Below the pieces are notes generated by a model. That model worked only from the letters and a program-made list of their open reading frames with translations, ran no database searches and was not told where the DNA came from. From Pirellulaceae bacterium (GTDB lineage Bacteria > Planctomycetota > Planctomycetia > Pirellulales > Pirellulaceae): DNA of 64,000 bases. Numbering within the stretch: position 1 is the first letter of the stretch; every line of letters begins with the position of its first letter. The stretch lies in the NCBI GenBank assembly GCA_028280445.1, contig JANQLU010000106.1:62001-126000 (forward strand), in the 5' to 3' direction. Made by a program: the position numbers and the translations under genes. Shown here piece after piece: positions 36,617 to 45,655 of the stretch.

Positions 36617-37108
36617 ATGAGTGAAACTAACGAGCGGCGCGAAATACAGTTTGAACAATTGGATCAAATTGTTGACGAAGCCAAACGCTTGCTAAGTGAC
36701 GGATATTCGGCGGCTGGTTCCTGGAACCTGGCCCAAGTTTGCGGTCACTGTGAAAATTGGATGCGGTATCCGATGGAAGGATTTCCCAAGGCAGGTTTTC
36801 CGATCAGCATGATGTTGTGGATGATGAAAAAAACGATTGGCAAAAGCGCTCTGAAAAAAATCCTTGACGGACAATCGATGAAAGCGGGCCAGCCAACGAT
36901 GCCCCAATCTGTTCCCGCCGAGGATGCACAAACAGACGCCGCGGCAGTCGACAAATTGACTGAAACGGTACAGCGGTTTCAGAATTTTGACGGCACGTTT
37001 CATCCGTCACCGTTGTTTGGCGATTTGGACCGCGACACGCTGACCAATCTACAACTCGTCCATTGTGCGCACCATTTTAGTTTTTTGCTCCCGAAATCAG
37101 ATGAATGA
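36617..37108 (+). CDS. DUF1569 family protein (DinB-like fold)
   Basis: 163 residues from ATG 36617 (MSETNERREIQFEQLDQIVDE). It fits DUF1569, a four-helix bundle related to DinB/YfiT: WNLAQVCGHCENWMRYPM carries a conserved His, and LVHCAHHFSFLLP near the end supplies further His residues for a possible metal site. Its function is unknown; relatives include thiol transferases. It sits between the secreted protein (14 nt) and DUF952, whose start overlaps its end by 8 nt. Confidence 0.8.
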   Translation: MSETNERREIQFEQLDQIVDEAKRLLSDGYSAAGSWNLAQVCGHCENWMRYPMEGFPKAGFPISMMLWMMKKTIGKSALKKILDGQSMKAGQPTMPQSVPAEDAQTDAAAVDKLTETVQRFQNFDGTFHPSPLFGDLDRDTLTNLQLVHCAHHFSFLLPKSDE

Positions 37109-37460
37109 ACAGCACGATGACGATGTCGTTTACAAGATCCTGACGGTCGATCAATGGAACGCTTTTCAAGCCGCCCAAGAGTTTACCGGTTCTGCCGCGG
37201 ATCTTTCGGACGGATTTATTCATCTTTCCGGCCAAAATCAGGTTGCCGAAACGGCTCAAAAGTATTTTGCCGATCAGGATCCGATCGTCTTGGTGGCCGT
37301 TTCGACAGCGCAGCTAGGCGAGCAATTGAAATGGGAAAAATCTCGCGGCGGCCAATCGTTTCCACACCTTTACGCAACGCTGGCCATGCAAGATGTGGTG
37401 CAGCATTGGCAGATCAAAAAATCAGAAAACGGCGAACATTTGTTGCCCAGTGGTTTCTAG
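37101..37460 (+). CDS. DUF952 family protein
   Basis: 119 residues from ATG 37101, overlapping the DUF1569 stop. It matches the DUF952 pattern: VVYKILTVDQWNAFQAAQEFTG near the start, then DGFIHLSGQNQVAETAQKYF and LKWEKSRGGQSFPHLYATL. The fold is related to ADP-ribosyltransferase-like proteins by general family knowledge, but no activity is known. Overlapping reading frames argue that it is translated with DUF1569. Confidence 0.85.
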   Translation: MNEQHDDDVVYKILTVDQWNAFQAAQEFTGSAADLSDGFIHLSGQNQVAETAQKYFADQDPIVLVAVSTAQLGEQLKWEKSRGGQSFPHLYATLAMQDVVQHWQIKKSENGEHLLPSGF

Positions 37461-37486
37461 CACAGTTGTTCACAAATCAGGGTTTT

Positions 37487-37669
37487 GGGTGCCACTGGCT
37501 TTGCCAGTGTTTTTGGTTGGATAGGTTTCGATAACTACTTTTTCAGTTCACTCTACTATTGGTTTAACCATCAGTGATTGAAATTCTGTGAATAGTTGTT
37601 GTTAAGTATTTCAATTGGGAATCAAACGATGAGTTGCTGGTTAATCACTGGCTGGGGCCAGTGGCACCC
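37487..37669. repeat. Inverted repeat, family F, copy 2
   Basis: Left arm from 37487 (GGGTGCCACTGGCTTTGCCA) and right arm ending at 37669 are inverted copies; each arm can also form its own CACTGGC/GCCAGTG hairpin. It fills the otherwise empty 342-nt spacer between convergent DUF952 and SHD1 genes. Nothing else was seen in this spacer. Confidence 0.85.
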
Positions 37670-37802
37670 GACCAGGGTTTGTCCATGATGCGTGCATACG
37701 AACATGCACCCTCGACCACTCTGCAAATGAAAAACGGATGCGTGTTTGTCGCATCCGCTAATCGCCAATCGCTCTCAAAGTATCAGATATTGCTGCAGTT
37801 TC

Positions 37803-39272
37803 TTAAGGCCAGAATAAATAGGCGCCGCCAACGGAGTACAGAGATTGACGAATGATGCCTCGACCACTGATGGGAATCGGATCCACCAGCCAAGGTGCAC
37901 AGTTGCCTGGTCGATAGTAGCCCAAGGCGTATTGACATTCTTGCTGTGGGTGGATGGCGGTTTGATAGGGCCAGAATACATAGCTGGCAAAGAAATGGGC
38001 TGCCGATCGAATTGGTTGTCGAATCGGGCCAGCCGAATGTCCGTAGCGTTCCAGTTGGATGTCTTCGAAGTACAACGGTTTGTGGCAAAGTGCTGATGCT
38101 TTCCAGGTAAACGTTTGTGGGCACCAACTGCGATGTGGATAAGGGTTTGACCCAAGCGTACAAGTTTCTGGAATTTTCCAAACTCGGCCCACTTCGACCA
38201 GATCGGCGTCGCTCAAACGTGCGATTGGAATTCGCAGCGTGCCGCCATTGCTGTTGATGTGAACATAACCATGACGGAGCTTGACCATCGAACCTGTGGC
38301 CAACACATTGCCGTGTCGATCCATCCAGCTGCGTTCGGCTCCCATCACCGCCGTTGGAACTCCGTTTTTGTGAGGTCCGTGAGGACTGATGTTCAAATCG
38401 ATATTTTGAATTGTCTCGCTCATCAATTGATCGCGAAATTCCTGACAACTCAATTCATTGAGTTGGGTACCATCTTGATTTTGTTTGTCTTGATTCTGCA
38501 GAACATTTTCTCCCGATTGTTTTAGTCGGGGCTGTGGTTGTTCCTGGAGTCGGTGACGCGATGGTTGAAATCGTGGATTTTTGTCTGAAAACGGATCGTG
38601 GATTGGAGCGGAATCTAATACCGATTCCTGTGGCGAACGCGGCAGTCGACTGATGCGTTGTGGTTGACGTCTCGGCTGATTGTTTTCCTGGTTGATGGAA
38701 AGTGTTTGAGACGAACGGGCGGGTGGATAATTACCGGAGACCGGCGGATTTTGATTGCGTAATTCGGGAACTGGAAGCTGCCCTTGCGAGCGTTTCGGCG
38801 CTGGATATGGATTTCGAGCAACACGTTGCGGCGGTGTCAAAGTGGCCGGTTGATTGACGGCTGGCAAAGTCGCTTCGTCGAGCGGCCGAGGTGGCGCTCG
38901 ATATTCAAACTGTTCTTGTGGTTGTTCCTGGCGTGGACGGGTGTACGAAGTGCGTTTGACTGTTTGGAGTACGGATTGCAGCTTCGGTTTTTTGTTGGAA
39001 ACCAATTCTTGTTTTTGAACAACTTTTGGTCGGGTAGTTGTTTGGTTTCGTTGTTGCTGCAGAAAGCGTTGTTTGGCAAGTTGTTGCGATTGCGAACCGG
39101 GGCGGAAGTTGACCGGCGGAGCTTGTGTGTTTTGTGCGAACAAACTGACGGGGATGGCAATGAATCCCGCCAAAACCAACATGGGCAATGACAGGCTAAA
39201 TTTAAAGGAGACCGTTGTCGCGACTATCTTCAACGCTGTAATTGGGTGCTTCCTGCGTGATTGCGATGTCAT
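37803..39272 (-). CDS. Secreted Gln/Arg/Pro-rich protein with SHD1 domain
   Basis: 489 residues with a hydrophobic signal segment ([17 protein letters not shown]). Residues ~45-280 are low-complexity and rich in Gln, Arg and Pro. An SHD1-like domain follows ([19 protein letters not shown] ... [14 protein letters not shown], about 308-355). The C-terminal ~120 residues ([43 protein letters not shown]) are a planctomycete-type domain. The start is uncertain: ATG 39272 has AAGAGAG upstream but overlaps guaB by 71 nt; ATG 39182 (MLVLAGF) avoids the overlap. Confidence 0.75.
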   Translation of the reverse strand: MTSQSRRKHPITALKIVATTVSFKFSLSLPMLVLAGFIAIPVSLFAQNTQAPPVNFRPGSQSQQLAKQRFLQQQRNQTTTRPKVVQKQELVSNKKPKLQSVLQTVKRTSYTRPRQEQPQEQFEYRAPPRPLDEATLPAVNQPATLTPPQRVARNPYPAPKRSQGQLPVPELRNQNPPVSGNYPPARSSQTLSINQENNQPRRQPQRISRLPRSPQESVLDSAPIHDPFSDKNPRFQPSRHRLQEQPQPRLKQSGENVLQNQDKQNQDGTQLNELSCQEFRDQLMSETIQNIDLNISPHGPHKNGVPTAVMGAERSWMDRHGNVLATGSMVKLRHGYVHINSNGGTLRIPIARLSDADLVEVGRVWKIPETCTLGSNPYPHRSWCPQTFTWKASALCHKPLYFEDIQLERYGHSAGPIRQPIRSAAHFFASYVFWPYQTAIHPQQECQYALGYYRPGNCAPWLVDPIPISGRGIIRQSLYSVGGAYLFWP

Positions 39273-40683
39273 GTGGATGACTCTCTTTTACACTCGCCGG
39301 CGAAACTCGAATAAACTGCGCTTCCGTACGTAGTTCTTCAATTGTGTGTGCTCCGCAATAACCCATACCTGATCTCAATCCTCCGACGAGTTGGTATACG
39401 AAATCGCTCAGTGAGCCCTTGAACGGCACGCGTCCTTCGACACCCTCGGGTACGAGTTTGTCAGCAGGCAGCCCCCGACCTTGCCGATATCTTTCACTGG
39501 AACCTTTGGCCATCGCGCCGATCGATCCCATACCACGGTACACTTTGAAAGTGCGCCCGTGGTACAAAATCATATCGCCCGGACTTTCAGTTAAACCTGC
39601 AAACAATCCTCCAATCATGACAGCTCTGGCACCGGCGGCGATCGCTTTGGTGATGTCTCCGGAATACCGGATTCCACCATCGGCAACAATCGAAATACCC
39701 GCATCGTTGGCCACGGAATTTGCTTCCATGATGGCCGATACCTGAGGTACTCCGATTCCACTGACAACACGCGTTGTACAAATGGAGCCGGGACCGATTC
39801 CGATTTTCACGGCATCGGCACCCGCATCGATCAATGCCCGGCAACCGTCCGCGGTGGCGACGTTACCGGCGATAACATCGATATCCCACTGCTGTTTAAT
39901 TGCTTTGACAGTTTCGATGACGTTTGACGAATGACCGTGAGCGCTGTCGACAATCAAAATATCAACGTCTTCTGAAATCAAGCTTTCCGCTCGTTCCAGA
40001 TCGTGAACTCCGATCGCAGCACCGACTCGCAACCTCCCCTGCTGGTCTTTACAAGCGTCGGGAAACCGCTTCATCATGTCGATGTCTTTAATCGTAATAA
40101 GTCCCTTCAGTTTGTTAGATTCGTCAACCAGTAAAAGTTTCTCCACTTTTTTGTCCGTTAAAATCTTCTCAGCTTCCTCAAGCGTTACTCTTCCCGTAGC
40201 TGTCACCAACGGTTCTTTGGTCATTACCTCGGAAATTTCAGTGTCTCCCGATTCCAGGAAACGCAAGTCACGGCGAGTCAAAATTCCAACGAGAGTGCCA
40301 TCAGCTAGCACAATGGGAACACCCGAAACATTGTGCTGGTCCATGATCTCCTTGGCTCGGAGAACGGGCGCATCCGGAGGCAGCGTGACGGGGTCATCAA
40401 TAATTCCATTGGCGCTGCGTTTGACCTTGTAAACCTCTTCCTTTTGTAAATCGATGGACATGTTTTTGTGGATCACCCCGAGCCCGCCTACTTTGGCCAA
40501 AGCGATCGCCATCGCACTTTCAGTCACGGTGTCCATCGGTGAACTTAACAGTGGCAGATTGAGCTTAATTCTATCGGTCAGGCGGGTCCGGACATCAACG
40601 TCGTTTGGAACGACATTGCTGAATCGCGGTTTGATCAAAACATCATCAAAAGTAATTGCTACGGGTAGAATTTTGTGGTCCAT
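39202..40683 (-). CDS. guaB: Inosine-5'-monophosphate dehydrogenase
   Basis: 493 residues from ATG 40683 ([15 protein letters not shown]), normal for IMPDH, which oxidises IMP to XMP in GMP synthesis. Tandem CBS domains occupy about residues 90-205. The catalytic loop [20 protein letters not shown] holds the active Cys (about 305). [32 protein letters not shown] and [10 protein letters not shown] follow. The C-terminus ends with [15 protein letters not shown] plus a short tail of 12 residues. The SHD1 gene may overlap its 3' end. It is divergent from xseA across a type A repeat. Confidence 0.97.
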   Translation of the reverse strand: MDHKILPVAITFDDVLIKPRFSNVVPNDVDVRTRLTDRIKLNLPLLSSPMDTVTESAMAIALAKVGGLGVIHKNMSIDLQKEEVYKVKRSANGIIDDPVTLPPDAPVLRAKEIMDQHNVSGVPIVLADGTLVGILTRRDLRFLESGDTEISEVMTKEPLVTATGRVTLEEAEKILTDKKVEKLLLVDESNKLKGLITIKDIDMMKRFPDACKDQQGRLRVGAAIGVHDLERAESLISEDVDILIVDSAHGHSSNVIETVKAIKQQWDIDVIAGNVATADGCRALIDAGADAVKIGIGPGSICTTRVVSGIGVPQVSAIMEANSVANDAGISIVADGGIRYSGDITKAIAAGARAVMIGGLFAGLTESPGDMILYHGRTFKVYRGMGSIGAMAKGSSERYRQGRGLPADKLVPEGVEGRVPFKGSLSDFVYQLVGGLRSGMGYCGAHTIEELRTEAQFIRVSPASVKESHPHDIAITQEAPNYSVEDSRDNGLL

Positions 40684-40832
40684 TTTTGCCTGAGCGGTGT
40701 CGCCACCGGTGTATAAGAGTGCACAAGATAAACGATGGCGCACTATTATGAACTTACATCGTACGGTTGACAACGTGACACGCTGGGTCACGATTGAATT
40801 CGTCGACGCGATTTCGCGCAACCCAATAAAAG

Positions 40833-40889
40833 GTAGGGCCGGTTCCCACCGGTCGTTTTGGCGGATTGGTCGGTCGAAACCGGCTCAAC
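40833..40889. repeat. Inverted repeat, family A, copy 4 (degenerate)
   Basis: Left arm from GTAGGGCCGGTTCCCACCGG (40833); the right arm (GGTCGGTCGAAACCGGCTCA, ending near 40889) has several changes. It ends 10 nt before the xseA start, in the divergent guaB-xseA spacer. Confidence 0.75.
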
Positions 40890-40899
40890 AAAAAAACAC

Positions 40900-42105
40900 A
40901 TGAACCAACAACGCGACATCATATCGGTTTCCATGCTCAACCGGCGAATTCGTCAGGCGATCGAGCAATATGTTGGCAACGTTTGGGTCGAAGCGGAAAT
41001 TTCAAACGTTACGCAAGCGCAATCTGGTCATGTTTACCTTACGCTCAAAGATGACAATTCACAGATTCGCGGTATTATTTGGCGCAGTACGCTGGAAAGA
41101 ATCAAATTCGAACCTGAGGCTGGGCAAAAAGTCATCTGCCGCGGAAATATCGAGGTGTATTCGCCGCGCGGCGAATACCAGATTTGCATTGATCGCCTCG
41201 AACCGCAGGGAATTGGGGCACTGGAGTTGGCTTTTCGACAGCTTCACGCGCGACTCGAGGCCGAAGGGTTATTCGCGATCGAAAATAAAAAACTGATTCC
41301 TATTCCCCAACATATTGGATTGATTACCAGTCCCGCCGGGGCGGCGATCGCGGATTTTTTAAAGATTCTGCTTCGCCGTTGGCCCAAAATCCGAGTCACG
41401 CTAATTCCTACGCCCGTCCAGGGAGCCGAAGCCGGCCGACAGATTGCATTGAGTATTCGACGTGCCAACCGTATGCAAGAAACACCCGATGTCTTGGTCG
41501 TCACCCGCGGTGGCGGTTCGCTGGAAGATCTGTGGGCTTTTAACGAAGAGGTCGTCGTTCGAGAGATTTTCCGCTCGAAAATTCCTGTCATTTCGGCGGT
41601 CGGTCACGAAATTGACATTACGCTGACGGATTTGGTTGCCGATGCGCGAGCGGCCACACCTAGTGAAGCGGCGGAAACGATTGTCCCCAACCGGCAAGCT
41701 TTCCTGGAACGGATCTTTGAATTCAAAACACGCTTGCAGCAAGCGTTGATGAATCGAGCGTTCAACGAAAGGCAAAAACTAGAGTTATTGTCCAAATCTC
41801 GGGCGCTGCGAAACCCTTACGAGATTGTCCAGACACAACAGTTGCGGTTGGATGAATTGGCCAAACAGATGAATGTTTCTATGCAACAGAAATTGCAACT
41901 GGCCAATCAAAATACAAAAAACATCGCCAGACAATTGCATGCAATGAGTCCTTTAGCAGTTTTGGCGCGTGGGTACACGGTGACACAAACAGCTGATGGC
42001 CGTGTGGTCTCGGCGGCTGACGATGTTGCGGTGGATGACGAGATGACGACGCGAACGGCGTCGGGAACGATCACGAGTCGGGTCACCGACAAACAGAACG
42101 ACTGA
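40900..42105 (+). CDS. xseA: Exodeoxyribonuclease VII large subunit
   Basis: 401 residues from ATG 40900 (MNQQRDIISVSMLNRRI). An upstream in-frame start would lie in repeat A and is rejected. The N-terminal OB domain (VWVEAEISNVTQAQSGHVYLTLKDD, SQIRGIIW) is followed by a catalytic domain with IGLITSPAGAAIADFL, LVVTRGGGSLEDLWAFNEE and PVISAVGHEIDITLTDLVADARAATPSEAAE, then a coiled coil (about 260-335) and LARGYTV. With XseB it degrades single-stranded DNA. xseB lies 3.2 kb downstream, separated by two BBP7 genes. Confidence 0.95.
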   Translation: MNQQRDIISVSMLNRRIRQAIEQYVGNVWVEAEISNVTQAQSGHVYLTLKDDNSQIRGIIWRSTLERIKFEPEAGQKVICRGNIEVYSPRGEYQICIDRLEPQGIGALELAFRQLHARLEAEGLFAIENKKLIPIPQHIGLITSPAGAAIADFLKILLRRWPKIRVTLIPTPVQGAEAGRQIALSIRRANRMQETPDVLVVTRGGGSLEDLWAFNEEVVVREIFRSKIPVISAVGHEIDITLTDLVADARAATPSEAAETIVPNRQAFLERIFEFKTRLQQALMNRAFNERQKLELLSKSRALRNPYEIVQTQQLRLDELAKQMNVSMQQKLQLANQNTKNIARQLHAMSPLAVLARGYTVTQTADGRVVSAADDVAVDDEMTTRTASGTITSRVTDKQND

Positions 42106-42130
42106 GTGGTAGTCGCATTCAGTATACAAG

Positions 42131-42185
42131 CACGACGCGCCAGCGAGTGGTTTTGCGCTGTCAAACCACTCGCTGTCGCGTCGTG
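42131..42185. repeat. Inverted repeat, family H
   Basis: Arms CACGACGCGCCAGCGAGTGG (42131-42153) and complement (42163-42185) with one mismatch, 26 nt after the xseA stop. It is the only copy in the window and is followed 27 nt later by a type A repeat. Confidence 0.88.
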
Positions 42186-42212
42186 CATGTAATCAGCATG
42201 CATGTCGATCAA

Positions 42213-42269
42213 GTAGGGCCGGTTCCCACCGGCCGTTTTGTTAGATTGGCCGGTAGGAACCGGCCCTAC
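42213..42269. repeat. Inverted repeat, family A, copy 5
   Basis: Arms GTAGGGCCGGTTCCCACCGG (42213) and CCGGCCCTAC ending at 42269. It is located between xseA and the first BBP7 gene; with repeat H it fills much of a 344-nt spacer. Confidence 0.9.
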
Positions 42270-42321
42270 GTCCTTACGAGTCATTCAAACATTTTCCTCA
42301 ATCAAGCTTTACACGAAGCTC

Positions 42322-42449
42322 GAAAAAATCTAGTTTTTCGATTCATGACGGGCCAATGACAGCTAGAGCCGGATTCCCGGCCAACCCTTCCTGAACCCTT
42401 TTGTTTCCCAAAAGCGGAAATCCTATCATAATTACAGGGATCAAAATCT
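42322..42449 (+). promoter_or_regulatory. Duplicated leader of the first BBP7 gene
   Basis: About 128 nt upstream of the first barrel gene aligns with 43812-43942 upstream of the second. Shared pieces include TTTTTCG before TTCAT, the palindromic GCCGGATTCCCGGC, GTTTCCCAA and ACAGGGATCA just before the start. It probably holds the promoter and 5' UTR. Confidence 0.65.
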
Positions 42450-43613
42450 ATGAGTGCTACCAAGTTATATTTGATTGCGGCATTGACCGTGGTGTGCATC
42501 AGTCCTGCATTTGGTCAATCTGGTTCGAATGCATTGCCACCGGTTGTGTCAGGTGGAATTGACACCGCACCGACCATCAATCAGCAATCCACCGTCGTGG
42601 CACAGGTTCCTCAAACGACACCCTCAGTCGTACAAGGCAGTGGAAATGCCGGTAACGATAGCGGCAGCGATTTTTTTTCTGGGGGTTATGATGACTCCCG
42701 TGGTGCCGGAGCGATTTTGGCCGACACTTCGATTCCACCTTGCTGGAAAAACGAGCGAGGTCGAGTTTACGGAAATTTTTTGTACATGACTCGCCAACGA
42801 CAAAGCAGTAATTTCAACATCGTGGTGGACGGTGCGAACACTCCTGTTTTGACCAACTACAATTTCAATTTCGACTACGAGCCCGGCTTCGAAGTCGGAT
42901 TTCGGCAAAAAATGCGTGCGATGTTCGAGTTGGACGTGCGCTATATGCAATTGGATAGTATGAATTCACCGATCGTTCCATTCAGCCTGATTGCACGTGG
43001 AGCACTCGTTACCAATCCTCAATCAGAGGTTAATGCAGGTGATCACACAGCCCGCTACGGTTCGAATTTGTACAGCGGTGAAATCAATTTTTTGCGGCAG
43101 TATTCAACGAACACAAAGATCGGCGTTGGATTTCGCATGATTCAATTGACTGAACTGCTCGAAATGGACTTCAATTTTGCTACCTCGACTTCATCGATCG
43201 ATATGTTAACTCGCAACTATTTGTATGGTGCGCAATTTGTCAGCGAGACATTGTTACTGCATACCAACCGCCTACGTTTCGATTTCTTTTCGAAAAACGG
43301 TATTTACGGTAACACGGCCAGCCGCAACATGACTGTCGTCAACCCAAATATTTTTCGACGACTCGAGGATCGTGAAGCGACGTTTGTCGGTGAGTCAGGA
43401 ATTCGATGTTCGCTTCGGATTTCAAACTGCTGGTCAGTCAACGGTGGTTACCAGGCGGTTTACATGTCCGGGGTAGCATTGGCAACAGACCAAATCCAGA
43501 ACACGACATCCGCCGGCACTTACTTCCCCGGCATTGGCTACGCGCCACTGGAAACCGACATGAGCGACACGTTCTATCACGGAGCGTTTCTTGGCATCGA
43601 ATTCCGCCGCTAG
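42450..43613 (+). CDS. BBP7 family outer membrane beta-barrel protein, paralogue 1
   Basis: 387 residues with a signal peptide ending near SPAFGQ (about 22). A Pro/Gln/Ser-rich linker (~25-85) precedes a beta-rich region that fits the planctomycete BBP7 barrel: GRVYGNFLYMTR, FDYEPGFEVGFRQKM, RYGSNLYSGEINFLRQ and the C-terminal FYHGAFLGIEFRR with a terminal aromatic-like strand. It is likely an outer-membrane porin-like protein. Most residues are shared with the next gene, so this is a recent tandem duplicate. It interrupts the xseA-xseB order. Confidence 0.8.
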   Translation: MSATKLYLIAALTVVCISPAFGQSGSNALPPVVSGGIDTAPTINQQSTVVAQVPQTTPSVVQGSGNAGNDSGSDFFSGGYDDSRGAGAILADTSIPPCWKNERGRVYGNFLYMTRQRQSSNFNIVVDGANTPVLTNYNFNFDYEPGFEVGFRQKMRAMFELDVRYMQLDSMNSPIVPFSLIARGALVTNPQSEVNAGDHTARYGSNLYSGEINFLRQYSTNTKIGVGFRMIQLTELLEMDFNFATSTSSIDMLTRNYLYGAQFVSETLLLHTNRLRFDFFSKNGIYGNTASRNMTVVNPNIFRRLEDREATFVGESGIRCSLRISNCWSVNGGYQAVYMSGVALATDQIQNTTSAGTYFPGIGYAPLETDMSDTFYHGAFLGIEFRR

Positions 43614-43643
43614 CCTTGTTGATTAACAGCACAACACTTTACC

Positions 43644-43671
43644 AAGCCGCAAGTTCTGATTGTGGCTTTTT
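43644..43671 (+). terminator. Weak terminator after BBP7 paralogue 1
   Basis: GCCGCAA/TTGTGGC stem followed by five T. It corresponds to the stronger terminator at 45121 but carries a G-U pair, a degraded copy of the duplication unit. Confidence 0.65.
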
Positions 43672-43712
43672 ATCCCATGCGCTTCGCGCTTGCTATCACA
43701 AGAAGCCTTCCA

Positions 43713-43743
43713 GTCCCTTGTTCACGATTCGCGCTTGCGATTT
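43713..43743. repeat. Lone arm of a family C repeat
   Basis: 31 nt starting GTCCCTTGTTCACGATTCGC match the right arm of the copy at 29283-29313 with four changes. No matching left arm was found within the spacer. Confidence 0.55.
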
Positions 43744-43811
43744 ATCGACGCGAACGTGTTAAACCTTGCGGGTCAGTCAAACAATTTGCATCAGGCAGAC
43801 TCTACTCGACG

Positions 43812-43942
43812 TGCAAAAATTTCTACTTTTTCGGTTCATAACGGGACGATGACTGCACAAGCCGGATTTCCGGACAACCCCTCATGACCCGTTTAGTTTC
43901 CCAATTGCGGAAAGCCTCACTAAAACACAGGGATCAATTCCA
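43812..43942 (+). promoter_or_regulatory. Duplicated leader of the second BBP7 gene
   Basis: Aligned with 42322-42449. GCCGGATTTCCGGAC replaces the perfect palindrome of paralogue 1, and GTTTCCCAA and CACAGGGATCA are retained before the start. Confidence 0.65.
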
Positions 43943-45094
43943 ATGAAAGTTACAAAATTATTTTTGTTCGCCGCGTTGACCGTGGGGTTGTGTGTCAGCT
44001 CTGCGTTCGGTCAATCTGGTTCGAATGAGTTACCACCGGTTGTGCAAGGTGGCGGTAACACGGCGCGGATCATCACACCGCAGCCCAATGTGGTGGCACC
44101 GGTTCCCCAAGCGACACCCGCAGTCGTGCAGGGCAGCGGTGCTGCTGCCAACAATAGTGGTAGCGATTATTTTTCCGGGGGTTGTGATGACGCTTGTGGT
44201 GCCGGAGCGATTCTGGCCGGCGCACCCGTTCCACCTTGCTGGGAAAACGAGCGCGGGCGAGTGTATGGCAATTTCCTATACATGACCCGCGAACGGCAAG
44301 GCAGCAATTTCAACATCATGGTTGACGGTGCAAACGCTCCCGTTTTGACAAACGACAGTTTCAATTTCGATTACGAACCTGGCTTCGAAGTCGGTTTTCG
44401 GCAAAGAATGAGCCCAATGTTTGAAGTGGACGCACGTTACATGCAATTGGATAGCATGAATTCGCCGATCGTTCCATTTAATCTTGCCGCACCCGGTGCA
44501 CTCATTACCAATCCGCCAACACCAATCGGTGCGGGCAATCACTCGGCACGCTATGGCTCGAATTTGTACAGCGGTGAAATCAATTTTTTACGCCAGTATT
44601 CGACGAACACAAAAATCGGTGTTGGGTTCCGCATGATCCAATTGACGGAACTGCTGGAATTAGATTTTAATTTTGCCGCTGCAGCTTCATCGATCGATAT
44701 GTTGACTCGCAACTATTTGTACGGTGCACAATTTGTCAGCGAAACCTTGTTGCTGCATACCAACCGCGTGCGTTGGGATTTCTTTTCGAAGAACGGTATT
44801 TACGGTAACACGGCCAGCCGTAATATGACGGTCGTCAACCCAAATATCTTTCAACGACTCGAAGACCGAGAAGCGACTTTTGTTGGCGAATCGGGAATTC
44901 GATGTGCGATTCGGGTTTCGAAATGCGTGTCCGTCAACGGTGGTTATCAAGCGGTTTACATGTCTGGCGTCGCATTGGCAACCGACCAAATCCAGAACAC
45001 GGCACCTGTCGCCAATAACTTCTTTCCATTGGAAACAGACATGAGCGACACGTTTTATCACGGAGCGTTTCTCGGCATCGAATTCCGCCGCTAG
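43943..45094 (+). CDS. BBP7 family outer membrane beta-barrel protein, paralogue 2
   Basis: 383 residues. Signal peptide MKVTKLFLFAALTVGLCVSS...FGQ, then a linker and barrel nearly identical to paralogue 1. Differences cluster in the linker (GGCDDACGAG with two Cys where paralogue 1 has GGYDDSRGAG), in two presumed loops (AAPGALITNPPTPIGAGN) and near the end, where the GTYFPGIGYAP stretch is shortened to NNFFP. The pattern fits surface-loop divergence. It has its own terminator, so the downstream xseB unit is transcribed from a separate promoter. Confidence 0.8.
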   Translation: MKVTKLFLFAALTVGLCVSSAFGQSGSNELPPVVQGGGNTARIITPQPNVVAPVPQATPAVVQGSGAAANNSGSDYFSGGCDDACGAGAILAGAPVPPCWENERGRVYGNFLYMTRERQGSNFNIMVDGANAPVLTNDSFNFDYEPGFEVGFRQRMSPMFEVDARYMQLDSMNSPIVPFNLAAPGALITNPPTPIGAGNHSARYGSNLYSGEINFLRQYSTNTKIGVGFRMIQLTELLELDFNFAAAASSIDMLTRNYLYGAQFVSETLLLHTNRVRWDFFSKNGIYGNTASRNMTVVNPNIFQRLEDREATFVGESGIRCAIRVSKCVSVNGGYQAVYMSGVALATDQIQNTAPVANNFFPLETDMSDTFYHGAFLGIEFRR

Positions 45095-45120
45095 TCCAGT
45101 TGATCAACAACACATTCACC

Positions 45121-45149
45121 AAGCCGCAATTTTGATTGCGGCTTTTTTT
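45121..45149 (+). terminator. Rho-independent terminator after BBP7 paralogue 2
   Basis: Stem AAGCCGCAAT/ATTGCGGCTT with a 4-nt loop and a run of seven T, 26 nt after the stop codon. Confidence 0.92.
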
Positions 45150-45156
45150 GTTGGAT

Positions 45157-45213
45157 GTAGGGCCGGTTCCCACCGGTCAATCCGATAAAACGGCCGGTGG
45201 GAACCGGCCCTAC
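45157..45213. repeat. Inverted repeat, family A, copy 6
   Basis: Arms GTAGGGCCGGTTCCCACCGG and CCGGCCCTAC ending at 45213. It lies between the BBP7 terminator and xseB. Confidence 0.9.
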
Positions 45214-45257
45214 TTGGCAACCTATGACATCGTGTTCCAACGTGTCATAATCAACAG

Positions 45258-45587
45258 ATGGCCAAAAAGAAAACAAGCAAGAAAAAAAGTGCGATTGGCA
45301 ACTTTGAAGAGTCTTTCGCCAAAGTGGAAGAGATTGTTCGCAAACTGGAACAAGGACAAATTGGACTTGGCGAATCATTGGAGCATTACGAACAAGGTGT
45401 CAAGCATCTCAAGCAATGTTATGACGCTTTGGAGCAGGCTGAACAGCGGATCGAAATGTTGACCGGGTTGGATCGCGAAGGCAATGCAAAAACGACTCCG
45501 TTAGTCGATCAACAACAATTGGATGAATCAATCGAGTCATCAAAATCCAGTGACGGCACTTTGTTCGGTGATCTGGACGACGAATAA
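45258..45587 (+). CDS. xseB: Exodeoxyribonuclease VII small subunit
   Basis: 109 residues. The core IGNFEESFAKVEEIVRKLEQGQIGLGESLEHYEQGVKHLKQCYDAL is the XseB helical hairpin that binds XseA. The N-terminus is Lys-rich (MAKKKTSKKKSA), and the C-terminal ~35 residues form an acidic tail absent from many XseB proteins. It starts the run xseB-ispA-dxs; ispA starts 68 nt later. Its partner xseA is upstream, past the two BBP7 genes. Confidence 0.92.
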   Translation: MAKKKTSKKKSAIGNFEESFAKVEEIVRKLEQGQIGLGESLEHYEQGVKHLKQCYDALEQAEQRIEMLTGLDREGNAKTTPLVDQQQLDESIESSKSSDGTLFGDLDDE

Positions 45588-45655
45588 TGATGTTATTCGG
45601 GTGTCATGATTGCGGTTAATCCAATTGACAAAAAAGCGATTTTTAATCATCGTAA

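Noticed and set aside
40858-40899. Upstream start for xseA within the type A repeat
   Set aside because: The extension encodes 14 residues from the repeat and is not part of the OB domain; ATG 40900 gives the expected N-terminus.
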